This document shows positions 11,200-20,665 of a stretch of 64,000 bases of DNA, in pieces; the stretch's first letter is position 1; every line of letters starts with the position of its first letter. The DNA comes from Paractinoplanes tereljensis (GTDB lineage Bacteria; Actinomycetota; Actinomycetes; Mycobacteriales; Micromonosporaceae): NCBI RefSeq assembly GCF_016862435.1, contig NZ_BOMY01000013.1, positions 124,001 to 188,000 on the forward strand. Direction: 5' to 3'. The notes below the pieces were generated by a model. The model made no database searches. It was not told where the DNA came from and was given only the letters and a program-made list of their open reading frames with translations. The position numbers and the translations under genes are program-made.

Positions 11200-12567
11200 G
11201 TGACACTTCCCCGCCTGTCGTTCCTGGGTACCGGCTATCTGGGCGCGACGTACGCCATCTGCTTCGCCGAGCTGGGGTACGACGTTCTCGGCGTCGACGT
11301 GGACGAGGTCAAGATAGCCACGCTGGCGTCCGGCCGGGTGCCGTTCCACGAGCCTGGCCTGGACGATCTGCTGCGCCGCAACCTCGCCGCCGGGCGGCTG
11401 CGCTTCACCACCTCGTACCAGGAAGCCGCCGGGTTCGCCGACGTGCACTTCATCTGCGTCGGGACCCCACAGCGGGCGGACGGCATGAGCGCTGACCTGA
11501 CGTACGTCGAAAGCGCCGTCACCAATCTCGCCCCGCTGTTGCACCGCCGGGCTTTGATCGTCGGGAAATCGACCGTGCCGGTCGGCACGGCGACCTGGGT
11601 GGAACAGCTGGTCGCCAAGCTCAGCGACCCCGCGCTGGGCGTCGAGGTGGCCTGGTCGCCGGAGTTCCTCCAGGAGGGGTACGCGGTGGAGGACGTGCTC
11701 CGGCCCAACCGGATCGTCGCCGGCATCAAGTCCACCTGGGCGAACGAGCTGTTCCGGGCCGCGCACAAGGGCGTCTTCGACCTGGCCGCCACCGAGGACC
11801 GGGACGTTCCGCTGGTGGTGACCGATTTCGCGACGGCCGAGCTGGTGAAGGTGGCCGCCAACGCGTTCCTGGCCACCAAGATCAGCTTCATCAACGCGAT
11901 GGCCGAGGTCTGCGAGGTGGCCGGCGCCGACGTCACCCAGCTGGCCCGGGCGATCGGTTACGACCCCCGGATCGGAAACCGGTTCCTGCAGGCCGGGCTG
12001 GGTTTCGGCGGCGGCTGTCTGCCCAAGGACATCCGGGCCTTCCAGGCCCGGGCGCAGGAGCTGGGCGCGGGCGAGGCGGTCCGCTTCCTGCACGAGGTCG
12101 ATCTGATCAACACCCGCCGCCGCGGCCGGGTGCTTCAGATGGCAGCGGAGCTGCTGGAACGGCCGGCCGGCCCGGCCGGGCCGAACCTTTCCGGCACGAA
12201 GGTGGCGGTGCTGGGCGCGGCGTTCAAGCCCAATTCCGATGACGTACGCGATGCGCCAAGTCTCGCGGCCGCGGCGGGGCTGGCCGCGGCCGGAGCGGAG
12301 GTACGGGTGTACGACCCGCAGGCCATGGAGAACGCCCGCCGCGAGCAACCGCACCTGACGTACGCCCCGACCCTCACCGATGCCGTCGAAGGCGTCGCGC
12401 TGGTGGTGGTCGCCACCGAGTGGGCCGAGTTCCGCAACGCCGACCCGGTCCTGCTCGGCGGCCTGGTCGCGGCCCGCCGGGTGATCGACGGCCGAAATTG
12501 CCTGGACCCGGCCCAGTGGGCGCGGGCCGGATGGACATATCGGGGCATGGGCCGTCCACCCGCTTAA
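11200..12567 (+). CDS. UDP-glucose 6-dehydrogenase
   Basis: A 455-residue NAD-dependent sugar-nucleotide dehydrogenase that oxidises UDP-glucose to UDP-glucuronate, a precursor of exopolysaccharide, capsule and glycan side chains. The N-terminal Rossmann fold carries FLGTGYLGATYA. The central helical domain holds the active-site Cys273 in GGGCLPKD. The C-terminal domain contains VLGAAFKPNSDDVRD, the UDP-binding segment. Start GTG 11200. No other glycan gene is adjacent, so it appears to be transcribed alone. A UDP-N-acetyl-mannosamine dehydrogenase is possible but less likely from the C-terminal motif. Confidence 0.92.
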   Translation: MTLPRLSFLGTGYLGATYAICFAELGYDVLGVDVDEVKIATLASGRVPFHEPGLDDLLRRNLAAGRLRFTTSYQEAAGFADVHFICVGTPQRADGMSADLTYVESAVTNLAPLLHRRALIVGKSTVPVGTATWVEQLVAKLSDPALGVEVAWSPEFLQEGYAVEDVLRPNRIVAGIKSTWANELFRAAHKGVFDLAATEDRDVPLVVTDFATAELVKVAANAFLATKISFINAMAEVCEVAGADVTQLARAIGYDPRIGNRFLQAGLGFGGGCLPKDIRAFQARAQELGAGEAVRFLHEVDLINTRRRGRVLQMAAELLERPAGPAGPNLSGTKVAVLGAAFKPNSDDVRDAPSLAAAAGLAAAGAEVRVYDPQAMENARREQPHLTYAPTLTDAVEGVALVVVATEWAEFRNADPVLLGGLVAARRVIDGRNCLDPAQWARAGWTYRGMGRPPA

Positions 12568-12701
12568 CAAGGTCGGCGGCGTTTCGCGCCCGTTTCCATA
12601 GATCTCCGCCCGCATGAGCCTGTTCTAATGAGGTGTCGTACCGGCATGCTCTAGTTATCCCCGGATGACTTGAACATGCCGGCGGGGGTCGAGGAGGTGC
12701 C

Positions 12702-15700
12702 GTGGCGCAGGCTGGACAGTCCGACAGCTACGACGAGGAGCTGGCCCGGATCGAGGCCTCCATCGCGGAACTGAAGATCCGCGATATGACGGCGGCCAAG
12801 GAACGCACGAACATCGCCGCCAAGATCCAGGCGGCGCAGTTCCAGCGAGACATCCTGGCCCACGCCAACCAGCAGGCCAAGGCGAAGAAGGCGGCCAAGA
12901 CCAGGCGCCGGCGCCGGCCGAACGAGGATTTCTCGGCCCCGCCCACCCCCGCCGGAGCCCCGCCTCCGCCACCGGGGCAGGCCACCGCCGAGACCCCGCC
13001 GCCCCCGGCCGGCAGCACCCGCGTGCAGGACGCACCGCCGCCCGCACCCGGCGCCCGCCCGGCCGGCCCGCCACCGCCCCCGTCGGGCGGCCCCCGCCCC
13101 CGGGCCACCGGTCCGCGCCCCGACTGGGCACCGCCCGGCTCGGCCCACTCCGGCCCGCCCGGCGTCGCCACCGACGGCGTGACCATGCTGGTCGACGACC
13201 CGCCGCCGACCGAGCGGATCGGCCCGCCGCCGCGCCGGGCCGGTTTCACCGGTGGCGAGCAGCATCCGCCCGAGGCGTCCACCCAGTCGGTGCAGAACAT
13301 CACGCTCGCGCTCGGCGCGCTGCTGATCGGTGTGGCCGCCGTGGTGTTCGCCGGGGTGGCGGTCAGCAACCCGTTCGCCCGCGCCGTGATCCTCGCCGTC
13401 TTCACCGCGATCGCGCTGGCGGTGGCGCCCGGCATCGCCAAACGCGACCTGAGCTCGACCGCCGAGACGGTGGCCGGCGTCGGCCTGGTGCTGCTGCCGA
13501 TGACGCTGTGGGCGCTGCACGGCAGCGCCCTGGCCGGCGGCCCCGGCGTGCCGGCCCCGCTCTATCTGGGCATCAGTTTCGCGGTCACCTCGGTGGCGAG
13601 CTTCCTCTACGCGACCGCGACCAGGCTGAGCGCACCCCGATACGCCACGGTGATCGCGCTGCAGCCGGTGCCGCTGCTGCTGGCCCACCCGGCGATCCAG
13701 AGTCCGGCCGGCTGGGGCATGGCCCTGACCGTGGTGGCCGTGCTCGACCTGATGCTGCTCACCACGGTGATCAGCAGCGGCCGGTTGCTCCCGCAGTGGC
13801 CGCCGAACCGCCCGGTCGCCGCCGACCGCGAGGGCATGGCCCCCGGCGACCAGGACGCGTACGCGGCCGGTGCCGCCGACTTCCTCGCCGACGCCCCGCC
13901 GCGCCCCGAGTCGCACCCCGAGGAACCCGACCTGATCCTGTCGGGGATGACCGGCCGGCGTCGCTGGCGCTGGCTGCCCACCCGCATCTTCCCCGGGCCC
14001 CGCCCGGCCGGCGCACCCGCCGCCGGCTCGGTGCCGGTGGCCGCGCCGGCCACCCCGCCGTCCGCCGACTGGCTGCGCGAGATCACCTTCGCGCTGCTCT
14101 GCGTGGCCAGCGCCGGCGCCCTGCTCTACTCGGCGGTGGCGCTGCTGCAGGCCCGGGTGGTGCCCGACGCGCTCCGCTCCGGCCTGGTGCTGGTGCTCGC
14201 CGCGCTGGCCGCCCTGGCCGCCGCCCGCCTGCTGAAGAACCTGCTCGCCCTCAACATCGCCGGCGGTGTGCTGGCCCTGGCCCTGATCGGCTCGGCGGCC
14301 CGGATCGCCGACGTGGTCTCGCCGCGCTGGACCCTGGTGGTGGCCGCGGCCACGATCGCGGTGATCGGCGCCCTGGTCGGCCTGCTCCCACCGGCGATCC
14401 GGGTCGGACCGGAGATCGCGTCGGCGGTGGCCCTCGTGATCATCAGCGTCTTCCTCACCCTGGCCGGCCTTCGGGCCGCGCTCGCCCCGCTGCAGGCAGC
14501 CCGCCCGGTCTGGCACGCCGACACGGCGAACTACGCGAACCGGATCTCCGAGGCGGCCGGTGACGCCGGCTGGCTCCTGGCGTTCAGCGCGCTGCTCGTC
14601 ACGTTCGCCGCCGCGCTGGCCCTGCCGCGCAGCGTGCGCCACGAGGGCGCGGTGATCGGCGTCGCCCTGACCGCTCTGTCGGTCCCCGCCTCGCTGGGTC
14701 TGCGCTGGTCCGAGGCACCTTGGCCGCTGGTGCTGGCGGCGATCGCGATCGGCGCGGCCGGCCTGGCCGCGGACACCCGCCGGGTGGCCATCACGCACGT
14801 GGCCGCGGCCGGCACGGTCGGCCTGTTCGGCGCGGGCGCCGCCCTCAGCGCGTCCTGGCTGACCGCAGCCGTGCTGACCGCACTGGCCGGCGCCGGCGTG
14901 ATGATCGCCGTAGCGGCCCGCCAGATCCCCTTCCGGCTGTACGCGTGGATGGTCGGCGACTGGGCCTCCGGCGCCGCCGCCCTGGCCCTGCCCGGTGCCG
15001 CGGTGACGGCCGCGCTGGCCGTCTCGGACGCCGGTGAGGGCCCGCCGCCGACCGAGGCGGTGACCGTGCCGGCGCTCGCCGTCGGCTTCCTGGCGGTGGC
15101 CGCCACCCTCAGCTACGCGGCGGTGTTCCAGGTGGCCCGCCGCGAGGTGAGCGCCCCGCTGACCGCCGGCGCCGGCGGTGGCGCGGTCGCGCTGGCCCTG
15201 GCCGCCCTGCTGGCCCCGGGCGCCACCCCGCCCGACATCTGGGTGGGCGCGCTGCTGCTGGTCGCGGCGGGCCTGCTGTTCTTCGCCAAGTCGATCGACA
15301 ACGGCCGGCGCAGCGACCGCGTCCTGGACGGCCCCGACGTGGCGGCGGCCGCTGCCACGGTGGCGATCTGCGGCGCCCTGGCCCGGGTGTTCGCGCTGGC
15401 CTTCCCGAACGGTCCGCTCGCGGTGGCCGGCGTGGTCGTGCTGATCGTCGCGCTCGGCGTGGCGGCGCTGCCCGACGACTGGCGCCGCGGTCCGGCCCGG
15501 GGTCTGGCCGCCGCCGGTGCCGTGGTCGGCCTGATCGCGGGCTACCAGGCCCTGGCCGGCGGCCTGCGGGTGCTGACCCTGCACGGCCCGGTGTGGGCGG
15601 CCGACCTGACCCAATACCCGACCACCGCCCAACCGGGCGCCTGGCAGGCACCGTTCGCCCTGGTCGTGCTGGCCGTCGCGGCCGGTTTCGCCGCCCCGCG

Positions 15701-17933
15701 CCCCTGGTCGTACGCGATGTCCGCGGGCGCGGGCGCGCTGGCCGCGATCGGTGCCCCGTTCGCGCTCGGCCTGCCCTGGTGGTCCCCGCTGCTGGTCGGT
15801 GGCGCCGTCGCGGTGGCCTACGCGATGGCCGCGGTGGCCGCCGCCGACCCGCGCGCCGCCATCTGCCGGGCCGCCGCGGCCGCCGCCGTGCTCCTGCACG
15901 CGGCCGGCGCGGGCCTGGCTCGCCCGTGGTCCACCTGCCTGGCGATGCTGCTCATCGTGATGGTCGGCGCGCTGACCGCGGTGATGGCCCGCACCCCGGT
16001 CGCGGTGACCACGGCGGAAGACGACGTCACGCCGCCGCCCGGCCGCTTCTGGTCGTCCGCGGTCACCGAGGCCGACCTGGCCCGCGACGACACCGGCATG
16101 CCCCGGCACCGGGCCCAGATCGGCGGCGCCGCCACCGGGGCGGTGCTGCTCGCGCTGCCCGGCGTGCTGGCCGGTCTCGCCGCCGACCAGGGCAACGGCG
16201 CCCAGGTGGTGCTCACCGCCGCGCTGGCCGCGTCGGCGCTCAGCCTGGCCGTGCTGGGCGTGATCGCCCGCCGGATCCCGCAATACCTGCCCTGGGCCAC
16301 GGTCGGCCTGGTGCTCGGCGCGACCTTCACCGCGTTCGCGTCGATCCCCACCCCGTACTCGACCGCTCTGTACGCGGCGGCCGCCGCCCTGCTCGGCGTG
16401 ATGGCCGAGCTGCTGCGCGGCGCCACCCCGGCCCCCGGCCTCACCGTCGCCCGCAACCGCTACTGGTCCGGGTCCCGTTACGAGTCCCAGCGCTGGACGA
16501 GCATGCGCCCGAGCGGTCTGCGCGGCCGCTGGCTGGTCGACCCGGCCACCAGCGCGGTGGCCCTGGCGCTGGTCCCGACGGTGCTGGCGCTCTTCTCGAT
16601 CGCGCCGGCGCTGCGAGCCGCCCTGATCGACCCGCTGCAGCAGATCCAGCACATCTGGGACGGTCCGATCCTCGCCCTCTCCCAGCCCTCGTCCGGCTAT
16701 GTGGACGGCACCAGCGTGCTGGCCATCGTGCTGCTGACCGGGGCCGCGGCGCTGGCCGCGATCGGTTTCGGTGGCAAGGCGTCCGAGTCGGTGCCGGTGA
16801 TCCTGCCCGGCATCGCCATCACCCTGCTGATCACCCCGATCGCACTGCGCTTCCCGTTCCCGGCGGCGACCACCGCGGCCCTGCTTGTCTTCACGATCGC
16901 GATGCTGGGCCTGGCCTTGACTCCGCCACCGGCGGCCGCGCGCGCGTCGATGCTGCGTACGGTCCGCAATATCGTCTTTGTGATCGGCCTGCTGGCCGGC
17001 AACGCCGGCCTGGCCGGAAGCCTGGCCCAGCAGCACATGACCCTGTTCACCCTGGGTAGCGCGGTCGGCGTCGGCCTGGTCGCGGCGCTGGCCGGCCGCT
17101 CGCAGACCGCCCGGGTGCTGGGCTGGCTGTTCGCCGCGGTGATGGCGCAGCTGTTCGTCCTGACGATCGCGATCGCGGCCGGTATGCCGCGCTCCTGGGC
17201 GGCGTTCGGCGTGCTCGGGGTGGGCGCGGCCCTGCTCATCATCGAGGCCGCGGTCCCCCGGATGGGCCTGCCGCACTACCGCCCCGAGGCGACCACGGTC
17301 GAATGGGCCGGTTACACGTCGGCGGTGCTGGCCGGCGCCCTCGCCTACGACTCCCCCGCCCACCTGGCCGCGTTGCTGGCGGCGTGGGGCGCGGTCCTGG
17401 GTCTGGCGGCGTCGCGCACCGGCCGGTCGACCAACCAGCGGCGGCTGCTGTTCTGGCTGGCCGTCGGCTTCGAGATCGTCGGCTGGTGGATGTTCATCGC
17501 GCTGGCCGACGTGGGCCTGCCCGAGGCATACACGCTGCCGTTCGCGGCGCTGGCGCTGGCGGTCGGCGTGGTCGAGTCCCGCACCCGGGCCGAGCTGAGC
17601 AGCTGGGCCGCCTACGGCCCGGCGCTGCTGGCGGCGTTCGTCCCGACCATCGGCATCGTGCTGGCCGGCGACGGCGGCGACCTGCGCGAAGTGCTGCTCC
17701 TGCTGGGTGCGGTGGCCACCCTGATCGTCGGCTCGACCTATCGCCAGCAGGCCCCGGTCGTGGTCGGCGCGGTGGCGACGGTCTTCGCCGCCGTCCACTT
17801 CGCGGTGACCCTGGTCGGCCCATGGCTGGTCCTGCTCCCGGTCGGCCTGCTCCTGCTGATCTTCGGCGCCACCAACGAAAACCGCCGCCGCACCCGCGAG
17901 GGCCTGCGAGACGCCCTGGTCCGCCTCCGCTGA
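12702..17933 (+). CDS. Very large polytopic membrane protein (SCO7613-like)
   Basis: A 1743-residue protein starting at GTG 12702, with GAGGAGG five bases upstream. The N-terminus is a coiled-coil (YDEELARIEASIAELKIRD onward, about residues 6-70) rich in Lys/Arg. A Pro-rich cytoplasmic linker follows (about 75-200), and then, from about residue 205 to the end, an almost unbroken array of roughly 40 hydrophobic helices with few long loops. No catalytic motif stands out. It resembles the giant membrane proteins of streptomycetes named after SCO7613, whose function is unknown. The terminal coiled-coil suggests a cytoplasmic partner or oligomerisation. Third-position GC is very high, as in the neighbours. 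Confidence 0.85.
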   Translation: MAQAGQSDSYDEELARIEASIAELKIRDMTAAKERTNIAAKIQAAQFQRDILAHANQQAKAKKAAKTRRRRRPNEDFSAPPTPAGAPPPPPGQATAETPPPPAGSTRVQDAPPPAPGARPAGPPPPPSGGPRPRATGPRPDWAPPGSAHSGPPGVATDGVTMLVDDPPPTERIGPPPRRAGFTGGEQHPPEASTQSVQNITLALGALLIGVAAVVFAGVAVSNPFARAVILAVFTAIALAVAPGIAKRDLSSTAETVAGVGLVLLPMTLWALHGSALAGGPGVPAPLYLGISFAVTSVASFLYATATRLSAPRYATVIALQPVPLLLAHPAIQSPAGWGMALTVVAVLDLMLLTTVISSGRLLPQWPPNRPVAADREGMAPGDQDAYAAGAADFLADAPPRPESHPEEPDLILSGMTGRRRWRWLPTRIFPGPRPAGAPAAGSVPVAAPATPPSADWLREITFALLCVASAGALLYSAVALLQARVVPDALRSGLVLVLAALAALAAARLLKNLLALNIAGGVLALALIGSAARIADVVSPRWTLVVAAATIAVIGALVGLLPPAIRVGPEIASAVALVIISVFLTLAGLRAALAPLQAARPVWHADTANYANRISEAAGDAGWLLAFSALLVTFAAALALPRSVRHEGAVIGVALTALSVPASLGLRWSEAPWPLVLAAIAIGAAGLAADTRRVAITHVAAAGTVGLFGAGAALSASWLTAAVLTALAGAGVMIAVAARQIPFRLYAWMVGDWASGAAALALPGAAVTAALAVSDAGEGPPPTEAVTVPALAVGFLAVAATLSYAAVFQVARREVSAPLTAGAGGGAVALALAALLAPGATPPDIWVGALLLVAAGLLFFAKSIDNGRRSDRVLDGPDVAAAAATVAICGALARVFALAFPNGPLAVAGVVVLIVALGVAALPDDWRRGPARGLAAAGAVVGLIAGYQALAGGLRVLTLHGPVWAADLTQYPTTAQPGAWQAPFALVVLAVAAGFAAPRPWSYAMSAGAGALAAIGAPFALGLPWWSPLLVGGAVAVAYAMAAVAAADPRAAICRAAAAAAVLLHAAGAGLARPWSTCLAMLLIVMVGALTAVMARTPVAVTTAEDDVTPPPGRFWSSAVTEADLARDDTGMPRHRAQIGGAATGAVLLALPGVLAGLAADQGNGAQVVLTAALAASALSLAVLGVIARRIPQYLPWATVGLVLGATFTAFASIPTPYSTALYAAAAALLGVMAELLRGATPAPGLTVARNRYWSGSRYESQRWTSMRPSGLRGRWLVDPATSAVALALVPTVLALFSIAPALRAALIDPLQQIQHIWDGPILALSQPSSGYVDGTSVLAIVLLTGAAALAAIGFGGKASESVPVILPGIAITLLITPIALRFPFPAATTAALLVFTIAMLGLALTPPPAAARASMLRTVRNIVFVIGLLAGNAGLAGSLAQQHMTLFTLGSAVGVGLVAALAGRSQTARVLGWLFAAVMAQLFVLTIAIAAGMPRSWAAFGVLGVGAALLIIEAAVPRMGLPHYRPEATTVEWAGYTSAVLAGALAYDSPAHLAALLAAWGAVLGLAASRTGRSTNQRRLLFWLAVGFEIVGWWMFIALADVGLPEAYTLPFAALALAVGVVESRTRAELSSWAAYGPALLAAFVPTIGIVLAGDGGDLREVLLLLGAVATLIVGSTYRQQAPVVVGAVATVFAAVHFAVTLVGPWLVLLPVGLLLLIFGATNENRRRTREGLRDALVRLR

Positions 17934-17947
17934 CCCGGCGAGGTCGG

Positions 17948-18355
17948 TCAGGCCCGGAGCATCTCCAGGACCCGCGCCGGGGCCGGATTGACGAAGCCCT
18001 CGCCGCGGTGGACGACCGTGGGGACCGTCTCGTCGCCGCCGGTGACGGCGCGCACGCTGGCCGCGCCGTCCGGGTCGGCCCAGATGTCGACCCAGTGCGC
18101 CCGGCGGGCGAAGCGCCCGACCCGGGCCCGCAGCCGCAGGCAGAACGGGCAGCCCGGTCGCCAGTAGACGATCGGCTTACCGTCCTGGGCGCTCAACTCG
18201 CGGGCCGCGGCGTCGCTGATCGATCGCGGGAACGCCCGTGGCGAGGTCAGCGCGGCCAGCACGACGAACACCACGCCGGTGACCAGCGAGGAGAACACGA
18301 ACGCCAGGCCGGCGACGACGAGCAGACCGATCGACAGACCCCAGCGGCGCACCAT
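17948..18355 (-). CDS. Membrane-anchored glutaredoxin-like protein (mycoredoxin type)
   Basis: A 135-residue protein with one or two N-terminal hydrophobic helices (about residues 6-37) and a glutaredoxin fold (about 58-135). The redox motif is CPFC in VYWRPGCPFCLRLR, and the cis-Pro loop appears as ETVPTVV. Such proteins probably reduce mycothiol-mixed disulfides in mycothiol-containing actinobacteria. It lies ten bases behind purE and is likely co-transcribed with purK-purE, although the functional tie is unclear. The membrane helix is unusual for soluble mycoredoxins. Confidence 0.8.
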   Translation of the reverse strand: MVRRWGLSIGLLVVAGLAFVFSSLVTGVVFVVLAALTSPRAFPRSISDAAARELSAQDGKPIVYWRPGCPFCLRLRARVGRFARRAHWVDIWADPDGAASVRAVTGGDETVPTVVHRGEGFVNPAPARVLEMLRA

Positions 18356-18365
18356 GACGCCGACC

Positions 18366-18863
18366 CTAGCCCAGCAGGCTCGCCCGCAGCGCGGCGTCCT
18401 TCTCGGCGACCAGCTTCTCCAGGCCGGCCTGGAAGCTCGCCATCTTCTCGCGCAGCACCGGGTCGGCCGTGCCGAGGATGCGCACGGCCAGCAGTCCGGC
18501 GTTGCGGGCGCCGCCGATCGAGACGGTGGCCACCGGAACCCCGGCCGGCATCTGCACGATCGACAGCAGCGAGTCCATGCCGTCCAGGTGCTTGAGCGGG
18601 ACCGGCACGCCGACCACCGGCAGCGGCGTCAGGGCCGCCACCATGCCCGGCAGATGAGCCGCGCCGCCCGCGCCGGCGATGATGACCTTGATGCCCCGGC
18701 CGGCCGCGGACTCGGCGTAGTCGACCATTTTGCGCACCGTGCGGTGCGCCGAGACGACCCCGACCTCGAACGGCACCTCGAACTCGGCCAGCGCGACCGC
18801 CGCCGCCTCCATGGTCGGCCAGTCCGAATCGCTGCCCATGATGATGCCGACCTGCGGGGTCAT
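18366..18863 (-). CDS. purE: N5-carboxyaminoimidazole ribonucleotide mutase
   Basis: This 165-residue enzyme of de novo purine synthesis moves the carboxyl group of N5-CAIR to C4 to give CAIR. Diagnostic segments are [13 protein letters not shown] at the N-terminus (CO2/phosphate pocket), [11 protein letters not shown] (catalytic His) and [17 protein letters not shown]. The length is that of class I PurE. Its ATG follows directly after the purK stop codon with no spacing, so translational coupling is expected; PurK makes the unstable N5-CAIR that PurE uses. Confidence 0.97.
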   Translation of the reverse strand: MTPQVGIIMGSDSDWPTMEAAAVALAEFEVPFEVGVVSAHRTVRKMVDYAESAAGRGIKVIIAGAGGAAHLPGMVAALTPLPVVGVPVPLKHLDGMDSLLSIVQMPAGVPVATVSIGGARNAGLLAVRILGTADPVLREKMASFQAGLEKLVAEKDAALRASLLG

Positions 18864-20006
18864 CTACTCGCCTTCCTGCAACCACTTGGCGGCGCGGGCG
18901 GCCCGGGCCCGCACCGAGGTCATGTCGTCGCCGAGCACGGTCACGTGCCCGATCTTGCGGCCCGGCCGGACCTGCTTGCCGTAGAGGTGGACGCGGGCGC
19001 CCGGCTCGGCGGCGAACAGGTGGTGCAGCCGCTCGTCGATCGAGATGCCGCCGGGCGCTCCACCCAGGACGTTCGCCATCACCACGGCCGGCGCGGTCAG
19101 CGTCGTCGAACCCATCGGGTAGTCGAGGACGGCCCGCAGGTGCTGCTCGAACTGCGACGTGCGGGCACCCTCGATGGTCCAGTGGCCGGAGTTGTGCGGC
19201 CGCATCGCGAGCTCGTTGACCACGATGCCGTCGTCGGTCTCGAACAGCTCGACGGCGAGCAGGCCGACCACCCCGAGCGAGTTGGCCAGGTCGATCGCCA
19301 GCTGCTGGGCCTCGAGCGCCCGCGACTCGGACAGCCCCGGCGCCGGCGCCAGCACCTCGACGCAGATGCCGTCCTGCTGCACGGTCTCGACCACCGGATA
19401 GGCCGCGACCTGCCCGAACGGCGACCGCGCCACCAGGGCCGCGAGCTCCCGCCGCAGCGGCACCCGCTCCTCGACGATCAGCGGCGTGCCGGTCGCGACC
19501 AGCTCGGCGGCCTGCTCGGGCGAGGAGAGCATCCAGACGCCCTTACCGTCGTACCCCCCGCGGGTTGCCTTGGCCACCACCGGCCAGGAGCCACCCGCGA
19601 AGCTCTCGATGTCGGCGGCCGTGGTGACGCGCTGCCAGCGCGGCACCGGCGCGCCCAGCGCGCCGAGCCGTTCCCGCATCAGCCCCTTGTCCTGCGCGAA
19701 CACCAGCGCCTTGGACCCGGGGAAGATTTTGACGCCGTCGGCCTCGAGCGCCTCGATGTGCTCGGTCGGCACATGCTCGTGGTCGAAGGTGACCGCTTCG
19801 CAGCCCTTCGCGAACTCGCGCAACGCGGCAAGATCGGTGTGGGTGCCGATGCGCACATCGGCGGCCACCAGGGCGGCACTGTCATCGGCGGTCACGCTGA
19901 GCACGCGCAGTGACTGGCCAAGGGAGATCGCAGCCTGGTGGGTCATCCGGGCCAGCTGGCCGCCGCCCACCATGCCGACTACGGGCAGACCGGTTCGGGT
20001 ATCCAT
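18864..20006 (-). CDS. purK: N5-carboxyaminoimidazole ribonucleotide synthase
   Basis: A 380-residue ATP-grasp enzyme that carboxylates aminoimidazole ribonucleotide with bicarbonate and ATP in purine synthesis. Visible signatures are GMVGGGQLARMTHQAAISLG at the N-terminus, the ATP-grasp stretch PVVAKATRGGYDGKGVW, VEERVPLRRELA, and NELAMRPHNSGHWTIEGA near the metal and substrate site. It is the first gene of purK-purE-glutaredoxin and is divergent from the Uma2 gene. The 95-base gap upstream contains a lone TTATCCACA sequence. Confidence 0.96.
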   Translation of the reverse strand: MDTRTGLPVVGMVGGGQLARMTHQAAISLGQSLRVLSVTADDSAALVAADVRIGTHTDLAALREFAKGCEAVTFDHEHVPTEHIEALEADGVKIFPGSKALVFAQDKGLMRERLGALGAPVPRWQRVTTAADIESFAGGSWPVVAKATRGGYDGKGVWMLSSPEQAAELVATGTPLIVEERVPLRRELAALVARSPFGQVAAYPVVETVQQDGICVEVLAPAPGLSESRALEAQQLAIDLANSLGVVGLLAVELFETDDGIVVNELAMRPHNSGHWTIEGARTSQFEQHLRAVLDYPMGSTTLTAPAVVMANVLGGAPGGISIDERLHHLFAAEPGARVHLYGKQVRPGRKIGHVTVLGDDMTSVRARAARAAKWLQEGE

Positions 20007-20101
20007 CGCCGGTTAAGCCTAGCGACGCCCCAGCTCAACCCGCGCCGAGGGTTATCCACAGGCCTAAGCGATCAAGGTGGCCGCCGCCCTAACATCGACG
20101 C

Positions 20102-20665
20102 ATGAGCGCTGAAGCAGTCGGACGATACATGCCTGCCATCATCACGCTCGATGATCTTGCCGCCATGATTTCGTCTGATACGTCTGGTCGCCGATATGAG
20201 ACGAGCCCGGAAGGAGTTCTCTCAGTCGTGCCCCCGCCCGACAGCGACCATGCCATCATCGCCAGCCGCCTGATGGGCTGGTTCTTCGCGGCCGGCGTGC
20301 CGCACAACCAGTTTCTGCAGGTTCTCGGCATCAGAATTCCGGGAGCCGAGGTCGACGGCGGCCGGATTCCCGACCTGACGCTCTGGGCCAAGCCACCGTC
20401 AGGGACCGTTTATGCCCACACGGCGGACCTCCTGCTGGCCATCGAGATCATCTCGCGCGGTTCCGAGGCCATCGATCGGGCAGTCAAGCCGACGGAGTAC
20501 GCGTCGGCCGGCATCCCGCACTACTGGACGGTGGCGCGGGACAACGCGGAGACCGTCACTCGCTTCCGCCTCGGGCCGGACGGCGCCTATCAGGAGGTCG
20601 GCCAGACCCCGCTGGCCTGGCTCCTGCGGACGGCGCCGGCCGACCACGTGTCACTCCCGGGCTAG
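20102..20665 (+). CDS. Uma2-family (DUF820) putative endonuclease
   Basis: A 187-residue single-domain protein of the Uma2/DUF820 group, a restriction-endonuclease-like fold that is abundant and multi-copy in actinomycetes and cyanobacteria. It shows the expected PD-(D/E)XK-like run: [12 protein letters not shown] (acidic residue), [32 protein letters not shown] (E-x-I and Lys). Biological role is unsettled. The 3' end overlaps the convergent DUF255 gene by 15 bases. Confidence 0.85.
   Translation: MSAEAVGRYMPAIITLDDLAAMISSDTSGRRYETSPEGVLSVVPPPDSDHAIIASRLMGWFFAAGVPHNQFLQVLGIRIPGAEVDGGRIPDLTLWAKPPSGTVYAHTADLLLAIEIISRGSEAIDRAVKPTEYASAGIPHYWTVARDNAETVTRFRLGPDGAYQEVGQTPLAWLLRTAPADHVSLPG

Noticed and set aside
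11110..12615. Long upstream extension of the acyl-CoA dehydrogenase frame
   Set aside because: It is antisense to the UDP-glucose dehydrogenase gene; the family's N-terminus begins at 11109.
12651..17798. Open minus-strand frame of 1715 codons opposite the giant membrane protein
   Set aside because: Long antisense frames are expected at this GC content; its translation is low-complexity Arg/Gly/Gln-rich and has no start with a ribosome site, while the plus strand encodes regular membrane helices.
20052..20060. Perfect TTATCCACA (DnaA-box consensus) near purK
   Set aside because: A single box with no cluster, no AT-rich stretch and no dnaA or dnaN nearby is not evidence for an origin.
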